Positions 15,201 to 23,367 of a DNA stretch of 45,058 bases are shown here, piece by piece (the stretch's first letter is position 1; the number at the start of each line of letters is the position of its first letter). Below the pieces are notes generated by a model, which was not told where the DNA came from, did no database searches, and saw only the letters and a list, made by a program, of their open reading frames with translations. The stretch is from Cryobacterium sp. N22 (lineage in GTDB: Bacteria; Actinomycetota; Actinomycetes; Actinomycetales; Microbacteriaceae): contig NZ_PJJP01000029.1 of NCBI RefSeq assembly GCF_002929555.1, positions 78,899 to 123,956 of the forward strand. Direction: 5' to 3'. The position numbers were made by a program, and so were the translations under genes.

Positions 15201-16544
15201 ATGTCTTCTTCCTTCTCGGTCAGCCAGGAGCGCAAGCTCGTCACCGCCCTCCCGGGCCCACGGTCAATCGCGCTGCAGGAACGACGCGTTCGCGCCGTGT
15301 CTCGTGGTGCGGGCACCCTCGCCAACATCTACATGGACCATGGCGCGGGAGCGATCCTCGTCGACGTGGACGGCAACCAGATCATCGACCTGGGTTGCGG
15401 CATCGGCGTGACCACCATCGGCCACGCCAACCCGGAGGTCGCCGCGGCCGCCGCCATGCAGGCCGGCAAGCTCACCCACACGCTGTTCACCGTCACCCCG
15501 TACGAGAACTACGTGCGCGTCGCCGAGAAGCTCGCCGAGATCACCCCGGGTGACTTCGAGAAGCACTCGATCCTGGTCAACACCGGAGCCGAAGCCGTGG
15601 AGAACGCGGTGAAGATCGCCCGCAAGTACACCGGTCGCCGCGCCATAGTGAGCCTGGACCACGCGTTCCACGGCCGCACCAACCTCACCATGGCAATGAC
15701 CTACCGCCCGTGGCCGGAGCGCGTGGGCATGGGCCCGTTCCCCGGTGAGATCTACAGCGTGCCCACCAGCTACCCCTACCAGGACGGCTTGTCCGGCGAG
15801 GAAGCCGCCGAAAAGACGATCGACTACATCCAGACGCACATCGGCGCGTCAGAGATCGCGGCGTTCTTCGTCGAGCCGATCCAGGGCGACGGCGGCATCG
15901 TCATCCCCGCCCCCGGTTACTTCAAGCGCCTGAGCGAGTTCTGCACCGAGAACGGCATCGTCTTCGTCTCCGACGAGATCCAGGCCGGCATCGCCCGCAC
16001 CGGCGCCTGGTACGCCATCGAGCACCACGGCGTGGTGCCCGACCTGGTCACCACCGCCAAGGGCATCGCCGGCGGCTTCCCACTGGCCGCCGTCACCGGC
16101 CGCGCCGAGATCATGGATGCCGTGCAGCCCGGCGGCATCGGCGGCACCTTCGGCGGCAACCCGGTCTCGACCGCGGCGGCCCTGGCCGTGTTCGACATCA
16201 TCGAGCGCGACAACCTGCTCGACGAGGCCAAGCGCGTGGAGAAGGCCCTCTGGGCCCGTATCGGCGACTGGGCCGACAAGTTCGACATCGTCGGCGACGT
16301 GCGCGGCAAGGGCGCCATGTTCGGTGTGGAGCTCGTTCACCCCGGCACCAAGAAGCCGTTCCCCGAGGCGCTCGCGTTCGTGCTCAAGCACGCCACCACC
16401 AATGGCGTCATCGCACTGGATGCCGGCAGCTGGGACTCCGTGCTGCGGATCATGCCGTCTGTGGTCATCTCCGAAGCCCTCATCGACGATGCCGCCTCGG
16501 TACTCGAAGAGGCCCTCACGTTGTTCGCGGCCACCCAGAAGTAA
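15201..16544 (+). CDS. gabT: 4-aminobutyrate aminotransferase, paralogue 1 (class III, PLP)
   Basis: The product has 447 residues, normal for GabT. It moves the amino group of GABA, and possibly of related omega-amino acids, to 2-oxoglutarate in the cytoplasm. Family marks are QERKLVTALPGPRS at the start, GAEAVENAVKIARKYTGR, DHAFHGRT, FVEPIQGDGG, SDEIQAGIARTG and the PLP lysine in TTAKGIAGG (Lys287). It lies 1.9 kb from a second gabT paralogue. No succinate-semialdehyde dehydrogenase gene is in the window. A nested stem-loop follows its stop. Confidence 0.93.
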   Translation: MSSSFSVSQERKLVTALPGPRSIALQERRVRAVSRGAGTLANIYMDHGAGAILVDVDGNQIIDLGCGIGVTTIGHANPEVAAAAAMQAGKLTHTLFTVTPYENYVRVAEKLAEITPGDFEKHSILVNTGAEAVENAVKIARKYTGRRAIVSLDHAFHGRTNLTMAMTYRPWPERVGMGPFPGEIYSVPTSYPYQDGLSGEEAAEKTIDYIQTHIGASEIAAFFVEPIQGDGGIVIPAPGYFKRLSEFCTENGIVFVSDEIQAGIARTGAWYAIEHHGVVPDLVTTAKGIAGGFPLAAVTGRAEIMDAVQPGGIGGTFGGNPVSTAAALAVFDIIERDNLLDEAKRVEKALWARIGDWADKFDIVGDVRGKGAMFGVELVHPGTKKPFPEALAFVLKHATTNGVIALDAGSWDSVLRIMPSVVISEALIDDAASVLEEALTLFAATQK

Positions 16545-16555
16545 GAGCTGCACAT

Positions 16556-16615
16556 CGCGAAAGCGGTTCAGTGGTCACCTCCGCTTGCGGAGGCAGCCGC
16601 TGGGCCGCTTTCGCG
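16556..16615. terminator. Nested stem-loop, likely bidirectional terminator
   Basis: Outer arms CGCGAAAGCGG (16556-16566) and CCGCTTTCGCG (16605-16615) are perfectly complementary. Inside them CCTCCGC (16578-16584) and GCGGAGG (16587-16593) form a second perfect 7-bp stem. It lies between the convergent gabT and NAD(P)H oxidoreductase genes and could stop transcripts from both sides. Confidence 0.65.
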
Positions 16616-16657
16616 GTTTGGGCGGGGGCGTTTGTGCGGGCGTGGCGGGGCAGCCGG

Positions 16658-17248
16658 TCAGGCCAGCCCGGCGAAGCGGCGGGAGGCTCGGCGCAACCAG
16701 GCCGTGCGCGTGGCGGCGTCGGAGCGGGAGATGTTGCCGTGGCTGAGCCACCGGAGCCTGCGCACGCCGATCAGCCCAAACGTGCCGGCGAAGAGCGCCC
16801 GCACCGCGGGACGCCCGAACAACAGCTGGTACCAGAGCGTCGGCGTGGTGCTGGTGGTCAGCACGGTGACCGAGGCCAGCGACCCGTAACGCCCCACCAG
16901 CCGGCCGCCCGGTTTGGGCTCGTCGTAGGAGACGCCGGGCAGCAGCACCTTGTCGAGGAATCCCTTGGTGCCAGCCGGCATGTTCATCCACCAGATCGGG
17001 AAGACGAAGGCCACGTGGTCCGCCCGGCCGAGCTTGGCCTGGTAGTCGAGCACGAGTGGATCCAGCGACTCCCCCGATCGCCACGCGTTCAATTCCGGCG
17101 CCGTCATGGCCGGGTTGAACTTGTCGGCGGCGAGGTCGATGAGGTCGACGTCATGACCGGCCTGCTCCGCGCCGGCCATCGCCGCCGCCAACAGTGCTCG
17201 GGAGAAGCTGCCCTGATAGGGATGATCGATGATGAAGAGTGTTCGCAT
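16658..17248 (-). CDS. NAD(P)H:quinone oxidoreductase, flavodoxin-like fold
   Basis: The product has 196 residues. The start MRTLFIIDHPYQGSFSRALL is the phosphate-binding strand-loop of the NQO1/MdaB/KefF family; FVFPIWWMNMPAGTKGFLDK is the conserved segment around the flavin, and a glycine-containing loop GSLASVTVLTTSTTP follows. It probably reduces quinones with two electrons from NAD(P)H, using FMN or FAD, in the cytoplasm. It is divergent from a MarR gene. TAACGT ends seven bases before its ATG, so it has a leaderless promoter, which overlaps the first of four 15-bp repeats. Confidence 0.88.
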   Translation of the reverse strand: MRTLFIIDHPYQGSFSRALLAAAMAGAEQAGHDVDLIDLAADKFNPAMTAPELNAWRSGESLDPLVLDYQAKLGRADHVAFVFPIWWMNMPAGTKGFLDKVLLPGVSYDEPKPGGRLVGRYGSLASVTVLTTSTTPTLWYQLLFGRPAVRALFAGTFGLIGVRRLRWLSHGNISRSDAATRTAWLRRASRRFAGLA

Positions 17249-17251
17249 ACG

Positions 17252-17311
17252 GCAAACGTTACACGCGCAACCGTTCCGCACGCAACCATTCGATGAGCAA
17301 CTGTTTCGGGG
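17252..17311. repeat. Four 15-bp direct repeats in the quinone reductase/marR promoter region
   Basis: Units start at 17252, 17267, 17282 and 17297, exactly 15 bp apart: GCAAACGTTACACGC, GCAACCGTTCCGCAC, GCAACCATTCGATGA, GCAACTGTTTCGGGG. GCAA and TT are invariant in the first nine bases. They fill nearly all of the gap between the two divergent -10 boxes and cover one of them (17256-17261). This arrangement suggests an operator array, presumably for the MarR protein encoded at 17335-17871. Confidence 0.65.
17256..17261 (-). promoter_or_regulatory. -10 box TAACGT of a leaderless promoter (quinone reductase)
   Basis: Read on the minus strand, TAACGT ends seven bases before the ATG at 17248. 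TTGCGT 18 bp upstream (17280-17285) is a possible -35 element. Both lie within the 15-bp repeat array. Confidence 0.5.
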
Positions 17312-17322
17312 CACCCGCGGCG

Positions 17323-17328
17323 TAGACT
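17323..17328 (+). promoter_or_regulatory. -10 box TAGACT of a leaderless promoter (MarR 2)
   Basis: TAGACT ends six bases before the GTG at 17335 and lies just beyond the 15-bp repeat array. It supports the GTG as the start codon. Confidence 0.5.
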
Positions 17329-17334
17329 GGCCCG

Positions 17335-17871
17335 GTGACGAACAGCGCAGCCGCACCCCAGGGTCCAGGGCCGATCGACCGGCCAGCCCAGCCGGCCGCG
17401 TCGACGAACAGCGACCCGTTCGTCGAGTGGTGGTTGGCCCTGCGTCACAGCGCCGCCCTGCTGGACCGCCAGGCCGAAGACGCAGTCAGGCGCTCCACCG
17501 GGCTGAATCTGAGCCAATTCGCAGTGCTGCGCACCCTTGACACCGAGAACGACTGCCTCAAACAGCAGGACATCGCCACGCTCCTCAACCTGACGAAGTC
17601 CACCATCAGCCGGCTGGTCGATGCCGCCCTGGCGGACGGGCTGGTGGAACCGGACCCGGCACCGCATTCTCGGCGGGAGCGACGCATCCGACTGACCGCT
17701 GCCGGTCGCTCGACGGTTCGTGCGGCCGACGACGCAATCTGCGCCGCCCAGCTGGAAACGGCCACGCGGTTCACGCGCACCGAACTGGACCGGGCGGTGA
17801 CGACGACAACGAAGCTGGGTGAGGCACTCGCCGCCACCGGCGCGACACTCGGCCCGAAGGCTTCCGCTTAG
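17335..17871 (+). CDS. MarR-family transcriptional regulator 2
   Basis: The product has 178 residues from GTG. A Pro/Ala-rich N-terminal extension of about 27 residues precedes the MarR fold: LNLSQFAVLRTLDTENDCLKQ, DIATLLNLTKSTISRLVDAA, DGLVEPDPAPHSRRERRIRL and TAAGR. The single Cys in NDCLKQQ, just before the recognition helix, could serve as a redox or quinone sensor (inference), which would suit its divergent neighbour, a quinone reductase. The last bases overlap the convergent OsmC gene by 4 bp. Confidence 0.88.
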   Translation: MTNSAAAPQGPGPIDRPAQPAASTNSDPFVEWWLALRHSAALLDRQAEDAVRRSTGLNLSQFAVLRTLDTENDCLKQQDIATLLNLTKSTISRLVDAALADGLVEPDPAPHSRRERRIRLTAAGRSTVRAADDAICAAQLETATRFTRTELDRAVTTTTKLGEALAATGATLGPKASA

Positions 17872-18356
17872 AGCAGCGAGGCCGGTTCCGCGATGATGGT
17901 GACCGGTTCGTGGCCGACCGGGAAGTTGACCGACGCGGCGATGAAGCAGGCCTTGCCGGCCTCGGCGTGCAGGGACTGGGCCAGCTCCGCCTGGTCGGGG
18001 TCGGCGATGGTGACCCGGGGACGCAGGGTGGCGGCGGTGAAGTGGCCACCGCCATCCGCCGTCTGCGCCATGGTGCCGATGGCGTCGTCGGAATAGCCGA
18101 CAACGACCACCCCGTGCTTGGCGGCCACGTGCAGGTACGAGAGCAGGTGGCACTGGCTGAGCGCTCCCAGCAGCAGCTCCTCGGGGTTCCACCGGTCCGC
18201 GTCGCCGTGGAAGGTGCGGTCGGCCGATCCGGCGATCGGCTCCTTGCCCGACGAGGTGAGAACATGGTCGCGGCCGTACGCCCGATAGCTGCTGGTGCCC
18301 GTGCCACGGTTGCCCGTCCAGTGGATCTGCACGGCATAGTGATGTGCACCGATCAT
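17868..18356 (-). CDS. OsmC/Ohr-family peroxiredoxin-like protein
   Basis: The product has 162 residues from ATG at 18356, which has GGAG upstream. OsmC proteins reduce organic hydroperoxides with two reactive cysteines. The first Cys is in LLGALSQCHLLSYLHVAAK and the second in AGKACFIAASVNFPV, both at the expected places; the opening HWTGNRGTGTSSYRAYGRDH is typical of the YhfA/OsmC branch. It is convergent with MarR 2. Together with the quinone reductase it forms an oxidative-stress neighbourhood. Confidence 0.9.
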   Translation of the reverse strand: MIGAHHYAVQIHWTGNRGTGTSSYRAYGRDHVLTSSGKEPIAGSADRTFHGDADRWNPEELLLGALSQCHLLSYLHVAAKHGVVVVGYSDDAIGTMAQTADGGGHFTAATLRPRVTIADPDQAELAQSLHAEAGKACFIAASVNFPVGHEPVTIIAEPASLL

Positions 18357-18430
18357 GGCGTCTCCTTCGGGTTTCACGCTTACTGGCAATTCTCGCAGGG
18401 AATGGCCCGGCCGCTCGCTGGTGCGGGCGG

Positions 18431-18436
18431 TAAACT
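18431..18436 (+). promoter_or_regulatory. -10 box TAAACT (gabT paralogue 2)
   Basis: TAAACT ends nine bases before the ATG at 18446; there is no Shine-Dalgarno sequence. It resembles the other -10 boxes in the window, with slightly longer spacing. Confidence 0.4.
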
Positions 18437-18445
18437 GGCGCGATC

Positions 18446-19828
18446 ATGACTGACACGCTGACTGATTCTGCTGCCGCATCCGCCCCCTCGTCCCCGGTCT
18501 ACTCGGTGACCCAGGAACGCAAGATCGTGACGGCCATCCCCGGCCCGCGATCGACGGAGATGCACCAGCGACGCCTCGCCGCCGTTTCCACCGGCGTCAG
18601 CTCCGCCCTGCCGGTCTACATCAAGAAGGCCAGCGGCGCCATCATCGTCGACCTCGACGACAACCAGTTCATCGACCTGGGCGCCGGCATCGGCGTGACC
18701 ACGGTCGGCCACTCGGAGACCAGCGTCGTCGCCGCCGCGACCGGCCAGCTGAACGACTTCGTGCACACCCTGTTCACCATCACGCCGTACGAGGAGTACG
18801 TGCGCGTTGCCGAGCTGCTCGCCGCACACACCCCCGGCAGCTTCGCCAAGAAGACCGTGCTGATCAACTCGGGCGCCGAGGCCGTGGAGAACGGTGTGAA
18901 GATCGCCCGCAAGTACACCGGCCGCCGCGCCGTGGCGGTGCTCGACCACGCGTACCACGGACGCACCGTGCTCACCATGGCGATGAACTACAAGGCCGCA
19001 CCGTACGCCACCGGCTACGGCCCGCTGGCCGGCGACGTCTACCACGCCCCCAGCTCGTACCCGTATCACGACGGCCTCAGCGGCGCCGAGGCCGCCGCCC
19101 GCACCATCGCGTACCTGGAGAAGGTCATCGGCGCGAGCGACCTGGCCTGCCTGGTCGTCGAGCCCATCCAGGGCGAGGGCGGCTTCATGGTTCCCGCCGA
19201 GGGTTACCTGCCGCTGCTGCAGGAGTGGTGCACCGCGCACGGCGTCGTGATGATCGCCGACGAGATCCAGAGCGGCATGGCCCGCACCGGCGCCTACTTC
19301 GCCAGTGAGCACTTCGGCTGGGAGCCCGACCTGGTCCTGGTGGCCAAGGGCATCGCCGGCGGCATGCCGCTGGCCGCCGTGACCGGCCGCGCCGAAATCC
19401 TCGACGCGTCGCAGCCCGGCGGGCTCGGCGGCACCTTCGGCGGTAACCCCGTCGCCTGCGCCGCTGCGATCGCGGTGTTCGAGGCCATCGAGAACAACAA
19501 CCTGCTCGCCGAGGGCCAGCGCATCGAGAAGACCCTCCGCGCCGGCCTGACCGCGCTGGCCGACAAGCACGACATCATCGGCGACATCCGCGGCCGCGGC
19601 GCCATGATCGCCATCGAACTCGTGCAGCCCGGCACCCAGACCACGACCAAGGCACCCAACGCCGCCGCGGTCACCGCGATCGCCGCCTACGCGGCGCAGC
19701 ACGGTGTGCTGCTGCTCACGGCCGGCACCTACGGCAACGTGCTGCGGTTCCTGCCGAGCCTGGCCGTGACGGATGCCCTGCTGGCCGACGCCCTGTCGGT
19801 CATCGACGACGCGATGGCGACCCTGTAA
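18446..19828 (+). CDS. gabT: 4-aminobutyrate aminotransferase, paralogue 2 (class III, PLP)
   Basis: The product has 460 residues. It shares the GabT layout with the first paralogue: VTQERKIVTAIPGPRS, GAEAVENGVKIARKYTGR, DHAYHGRT, VVEPIQGEGGF, ADEIQSGMARTG and the PLP lysine in VAKGIAGG (Lys301). The conserved Glu of EPIQGEGG is present here, whereas paralogue 1 has Asp (QGDGG). The substrates may therefore differ, for example GABA versus another omega-amino acid (inference). It is followed two bases later by an asparaginase gene, so both are probably one operon. Confidence 0.93.
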   Translation: MTDTLTDSAAASAPSSPVYSVTQERKIVTAIPGPRSTEMHQRRLAAVSTGVSSALPVYIKKASGAIIVDLDDNQFIDLGAGIGVTTVGHSETSVVAAATGQLNDFVHTLFTITPYEEYVRVAELLAAHTPGSFAKKTVLINSGAEAVENGVKIARKYTGRRAVAVLDHAYHGRTVLTMAMNYKAAPYATGYGPLAGDVYHAPSSYPYHDGLSGAEAAARTIAYLEKVIGASDLACLVVEPIQGEGGFMVPAEGYLPLLQEWCTAHGVVMIADEIQSGMARTGAYFASEHFGWEPDLVLVAKGIAGGMPLAAVTGRAEILDASQPGGLGGTFGGNPVACAAAIAVFEAIENNNLLAEGQRIEKTLRAGLTALADKHDIIGDIRGRGAMIAIELVQPGTQTTTKAPNAAAVTAIAAYAAQHGVLLLTAGTYGNVLRFLPSLAVTDALLADALSVIDDAMATL

Positions 19829-19830
19829 TC

Positions 19831-20871
19831 GTGACGACGTCGACCTCGCCTGCCGCCTTCGGCGCCGCAGCGCCTTCCACCGCGGGAACCATCGAAGTGA
19901 TCGACGCCGTCGAACTGGCCGTCGTGGAACGCTCCGGCTTCATCGAGTCCCGCCACGCGGGCGCCGCCGTCGTGCTCGGCAGTGACGGCGCCGTGCTCCG
20001 CGCCCTCGGCGACGTCAACGCACCGGTCTTCCCTCGCTCGTCGATGAAGCCGTTCCAGGCCATCGCGGTCATGGCCAGCGGCGTGGTTCTGCGTGGGGAG
20101 GATGCCGCGATCGCGACGTCCAGCCACTCGGGCACCCAGAAGCACACCGACCTGGTGCGCGGCCTGCTGGCCCGCGCCGGTCTCTCCGAGGCCGACCTCG
20201 GTTGCACGCCCACCTGGCCGGGCGACTCGGGCACGCGCGACTCCCTGGTGCGCCAGGGCGCCGGCCCTGCCCCGATCTACTCGGACTGCTCGGGCAAGCA
20301 CGCGGCGATGCTCGTGGCCTGTGTGCAGAACCACTGGCCGGTCACCGGGTATCTGGACCCCGAGCATCCGTTGCAGAAGCGCATTCTCGACGTCGTCGAA
20401 CGGTTCACCGGCGAGCGTCCGGCCGCGACCGGCATCGACGGCTGCGGCGCCCCGGTGCACGCGCTGTCGTTGACTGCCCTGGCCCGCGGCATCGCCCGCA
20501 TCGCCACGTCGAAGTCGAGCTCACCGTTCGCCATCTACCGTGAGGCCGGGTTCCTGGCCGAGGCGGTGCGGGAAAACGGTTGGGTGATCGCCGGGCCCGG
20601 CCTGCCGGACTCGATCGCCATCGAGCGCCTGGGCCTGTTCGTCAAGGGCGGGGCCGAGGGCATCATGGTGGCCTCAGCCGAGAACGGCACCACGGTGGCG
20701 CTGAAGATCCTCGACGGCAACTTGCGCGCGGCCACCGTCGTGGCGCTGAGCCTGCTGGCGGATGCCGGCGCCGTGCCTCGGGCCGACATCGACGCGATCA
20801 TCCCCGAACTGAAGGTCGCCGTGCACGGTGGCGGCCAGCCGATCGGCCAGATCCGCGCCAGCTACGTCTAG
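19831..20871 (+). CDS. L-asparaginase II (PF06089 type)
   Basis: The product has 346 residues from GTG, two bases after the gabT stop. This asparaginase family is unrelated to AnsA/AnsB and hydrolyses asparagine to aspartate and ammonia. Marks are VERSGFIESRHAGAAVV, FPRSSMKPFQAIAVMASG, SSHSGTQKHTDLVRGLLARAG, DCSGKHAAMLVACV and DGCGAPVHALSLTALARG, the conserved blocks of the family. The product would be cytoplasmic. Its end overlaps the convergent adenosyltransferase gene by 4 bp. Co-transcription with gabT suggests a shared role in amino-nitrogen release. Confidence 0.9.
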   Translation: MTTSTSPAAFGAAAPSTAGTIEVIDAVELAVVERSGFIESRHAGAAVVLGSDGAVLRALGDVNAPVFPRSSMKPFQAIAVMASGVVLRGEDAAIATSSHSGTQKHTDLVRGLLARAGLSEADLGCTPTWPGDSGTRDSLVRQGAGPAPIYSDCSGKHAAMLVACVQNHWPVTGYLDPEHPLQKRILDVVERFTGERPAATGIDGCGAPVHALSLTALARGIARIATSKSSSPFAIYREAGFLAEAVRENGWVIAGPGLPDSIAIERLGLFVKGGAEGIMVASAENGTTVALKILDGNLRAATVVALSLLADAGAVPRADIDAIIPELKVAVHGGGQPIGQIRASYV

Positions 20872-21524
20872 GGACGCTCGCTCGCTCCGTCCGTAGCCGC
20901 GTCATCGGCACCGCCGTCTTCCTGTGCCATCGCCAGCGCCGACGCCTCCGGCGCCCACTGCACGTCACCGTGCTCGGCGTTCGCGCCCCGCGCGAGCACG
21001 AACAGCAGTGTCGACAGCCGGTTCAGGTAGCGTGCGCACAGCGGATTGACCGCTGAAGGATACGCCTCGACGGCGACCCAGACCGCCCGTTCGGCTCGCC
21101 GCACCACGGCACGCGCCTGGTAGAGCAGCGAGGCGGCGACGGTGCCGCCGGGGAGCACGCGGCCACTGAGGTCGGCGGCATCCGGCTCGAAATGGTCGAC
21201 GGCCCGCTCCAGGCGGGTCAGGTGGGATTCTCGGATGCGCGCGGTCGCGGGCTCGGCGGCATCCAGCGGCACGGCCAGGTCGGCGACCAGGTCGAACAGG
21301 TCGTTCTGCACGCTCGCCAGGGTGGACGTGATCCCGATCGGCAGGTTGCCGACGGCCATCACCACACTCACCTGCGCATTGGCCTCGTCGCACTCCTCGT
21401 AGGCGGCGACGCGCACATCGGTCTTAGCCACGACGCCGTGCCGACCGAAGGTGGTACGTCCGGAATCACCTCGACCGGTATACAAAGAGGGCCCAGCGGT
21501 TCCGGATTCATCGAGTTTAGCCAT
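20868..21524 (-). CDS. Cob(I)alamin adenosyltransferase, PduO type
   Basis: The product has 218 residues from ATG at 21524. It transfers the adenosyl group of ATP to cob(I)alamin. The ATP loop LYTGRGDSGRTTFG is near the N-terminus. The cobalamin-side helices carry SLLYQARAVVRRAERAVW and YLNRLSTLLFVLARGAN, the standard RxxxRRAER and NRLSxxLFVLAR marks. An acidic tail of about 30 residues (QEDGGADDAATDGASE) is unusual. TATAGT ends seven bases before the start codon, which points to a leaderless transcript. Confidence 0.9.
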   Translation of the reverse strand: MAKLDESGTAGPSLYTGRGDSGRTTFGRHGVVAKTDVRVAAYEECDEANAQVSVVMAVGNLPIGITSTLASVQNDLFDLVADLAVPLDAAEPATARIRESHLTRLERAVDHFEPDAADLSGRVLPGGTVAASLLYQARAVVRRAERAVWVAVEAYPSAVNPLCARYLNRLSTLLFVLARGANAEHGDVQWAPEASALAMAQEDGGADDAATDGASERP

Positions 21525-21531
21525 AGCGGCC

Positions 21532-21537
21532 ACTATA
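21532..21537 (-). promoter_or_regulatory. -10 box TATAGT of a leaderless promoter (adenosyltransferase)
   Basis: Read on the minus strand, TATAGT ends seven bases before the ATG at 21524. It is the best match to the consensus TATAAT in this window. Confidence 0.6.
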
Positions 21538-21547
21538 GTAATGTCCC

Positions 21548-21572
21548 CTGAATCCACGTACCGTTGATTCAG
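21548..21572. promoter_or_regulatory. Inverted repeat CTGAATC-N11-GATTCAG
   Basis: A perfect 7-bp inverted repeat with an 11-bp spacer, upstream of the adenosyltransferase -10 box and between it and the divergent BCCT gene. It may be an operator or a small stem-loop; no regulator gene is adjacent. Confidence 0.45.
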
Positions 21573-21606
21573 ACCACGGGCCACTACTTTCGCCACTACG
21601 CCACTG

Positions 21607-21618
21607 ATTGTGCACAAT
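21607..21618. promoter_or_regulatory. 12-bp perfect palindrome upstream of the BCCT gene
   Basis: ATTGTGCACAAT is self-complementary over all 12 bases and lies 39 bases before the BCCT start. TTGTGCACAA-like sites are bound by several repressor families, but no specific one can be named. Confidence 0.4.
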
Positions 21619-21657
21619 GAAAGTTGATCGGAGCCTGTTCGGTCGGCAAGGAGCACC

Positions 21658-23367
21658 ATGTCCAGACGCTTTTCCGACGACGACATCAAATCCGCGCTCG
21701 GGGACGCGGTCGACGATCCCGCCCGCACAGGCTGGGCCACTGTAGACAAAACAGTCTTCGGCGTCTCCGCCGGAATCATCCTGGTGGTCTGTCTGCTCGG
21801 CGTGTTCTTCACCGATGCTGTGGGCGCCGGCGCGTCAGCAGCCCTGGGTTGGGTCACCAGCAACCTGGGCTGGCTGTTCATTCTGGGGGCCTCCGGCTTC
21901 GTGGTCTTCGCGCTGGTGCTGGCGTTCGGCCGGTACGGCAGCATCCCGCTCTCCCGCGAGGGGCAGAAAACCGAGTTCTCGACGCTGTCCTGGGTATCGA
22001 TGATGTTCAGCGCCGGCATGGGAATCGGGTTGATGTTCTACGGCGTCTTCGAACCGGTCACCCACCTGGCATCCCCGCCGCCGTTCGTCGACGCGGCGCC
22101 GAACAGCCCGGACGCCGCCAACGCGGCGATGGCATACACCTTCTTCCATTGGGGTCTGCATCCGTGGGCGATCTACTCGGTTGTCGGCCTCGCCCTGGCC
22201 TACTCGACTTACCGGATGGGCCGCGGCAACCTGATGAGCTCCCCGTTCCAGGCCCTGTTCGGCAAGGAGCGGATCGAGACCAAGGGCTGGGGCAAGCCGA
22301 TCGATATCCTGGCGATCATCTGCACCAAGTTCGGCTCGGCGACGTCCCTCGGGCTGGGTGCGCTGCAGATCGCGGCCGGCTTCTCGTTGCTGACCACCGG
22401 CGAGTTCGCCGACGACCCTGGCACCGCCCTGCCGATCATCATCATCTGCGTGCTCACGGTGGGCGTGGTGTTTTCTGCCGCGAGCGGGCTCGCCAAGGGG
22501 ATCAAGTGGCTCAGCAACACGAACATGGTGCTGTCCGGCGTGCTCGTGGTGTTCGTCTTCGTGGTCGGGCCGACCGTGTTCATCCTGAACCTGCTGCCCT
22601 CGGCAATCGGCGCGTACCTGGCCGATCTTGTTCCGATGAGCTTCCACTCGGCGGTGTTCGGCGGCAGCGACTGGCTGGCCAGCTGGACGATCTTCTACTG
22701 GGCGTGGTGGATCTCCTGGACCCCGTTCGTCGGTACCTTCATCGCTCGGATCTCCCGCGGCCGCACCATCCGCGAATTCGTCCTCGGCGTGCTCCTGGTG
22801 CCCACGGCGGTCAGCATCCTCTGGTTCGTCGTGTTCGGTGGGGCCGGCCTGCATCTGCAGCTGGGCGGCATCGACATCGCCGGCACCGGCAACGAGGCGG
22901 CCGGGTTCTTCGCCGCCCTGCAGCAGTACCCGTTCTTCATCGGCTCTGCCCTGGTGGTGATGGTGCTCACGGCGGTGTTCTTCGTCAGCGGGGCGGATGC
23001 CGGTGCCCTCGTGCTCGGAACTCTCTCGAGTCGCGGCCGCAAGGAACCATGGAAGCCGCTGGTGATCTTCTGGGCGGTGCTCACCGGCGCCGTCGCCGCG
23101 GTGCTCCTGTTCGTGGGCGGTCTGGGGGCGCTGCAGACGTTCACGATCCTGGCCGCGACCCCGTTCGTGCTGATCATCATCGGCCTGTGCGTGTCCCTGT
23201 ACGTGGACCTGCGCCGCGACCCGTTGCGTAAACGCACGGTCGGGCCGGTGCGCACGTCCTCCGAGGTTCTCGGCACCGTGCCGTTCACCAGGCCGGCCAC
23301 CGACGGTGACGGCGACGGCCCGCCGGCGGATGCCGCCTCCCCGCCCGTCGACGAGGAACGGGGTTAG
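21658..23367 (+). CDS. BCCT-family (betaine/carnitine/choline) transporter
   Basis: The product has 569 residues. AAGGAG lies five bases before the ATG. About 12 transmembrane helices are visible. Family marks are the glycine helix MFSAGMGIGLMFYGVFEPVTH, AYTFFHWGLHPWAIYSVVGL, and the aromatic helix WWISWTPFVGTFIARISRGR near residue 350, which forms the substrate box for trimethylammonium groups. The N-terminal 25 residues and the acidic C-terminal tail are cytoplasmic. It imports osmolytes such as glycine betaine with sodium or protons; the exact substrate is not predictable. It overlaps the convergent potC gene by 4 bp. Confidence 0.92.
   Translation: MSRRFSDDDIKSALGDAVDDPARTGWATVDKTVFGVSAGIILVVCLLGVFFTDAVGAGASAALGWVTSNLGWLFILGASGFVVFALVLAFGRYGSIPLSREGQKTEFSTLSWVSMMFSAGMGIGLMFYGVFEPVTHLASPPPFVDAAPNSPDAANAAMAYTFFHWGLHPWAIYSVVGLALAYSTYRMGRGNLMSSPFQALFGKERIETKGWGKPIDILAIICTKFGSATSLGLGALQIAAGFSLLTTGEFADDPGTALPIIIICVLTVGVVFSAASGLAKGIKWLSNTNMVLSGVLVVFVFVVGPTVFILNLLPSAIGAYLADLVPMSFHSAVFGGSDWLASWTIFYWAWWISWTPFVGTFIARISRGRTIREFVLGVLLVPTAVSILWFVVFGGAGLHLQLGGIDIAGTGNEAAGFFAALQQYPFFIGSALVVMVLTAVFFVSGADAGALVLGTLSSRGRKEPWKPLVIFWAVLTGAVAAVLLFVGGLGALQTFTILAATPFVLIIIGLCVSLYVDLRRDPLRKRTVGPVRTSSEVLGTVPFTRPATDGDGDGPPADAASPPVDEERG

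Noticed and set aside
17252..17311. The 15-bp repeats as a CRISPR array
   Set aside because: Units are adjacent with no unique spacers, are far too short, and no cas genes are near.
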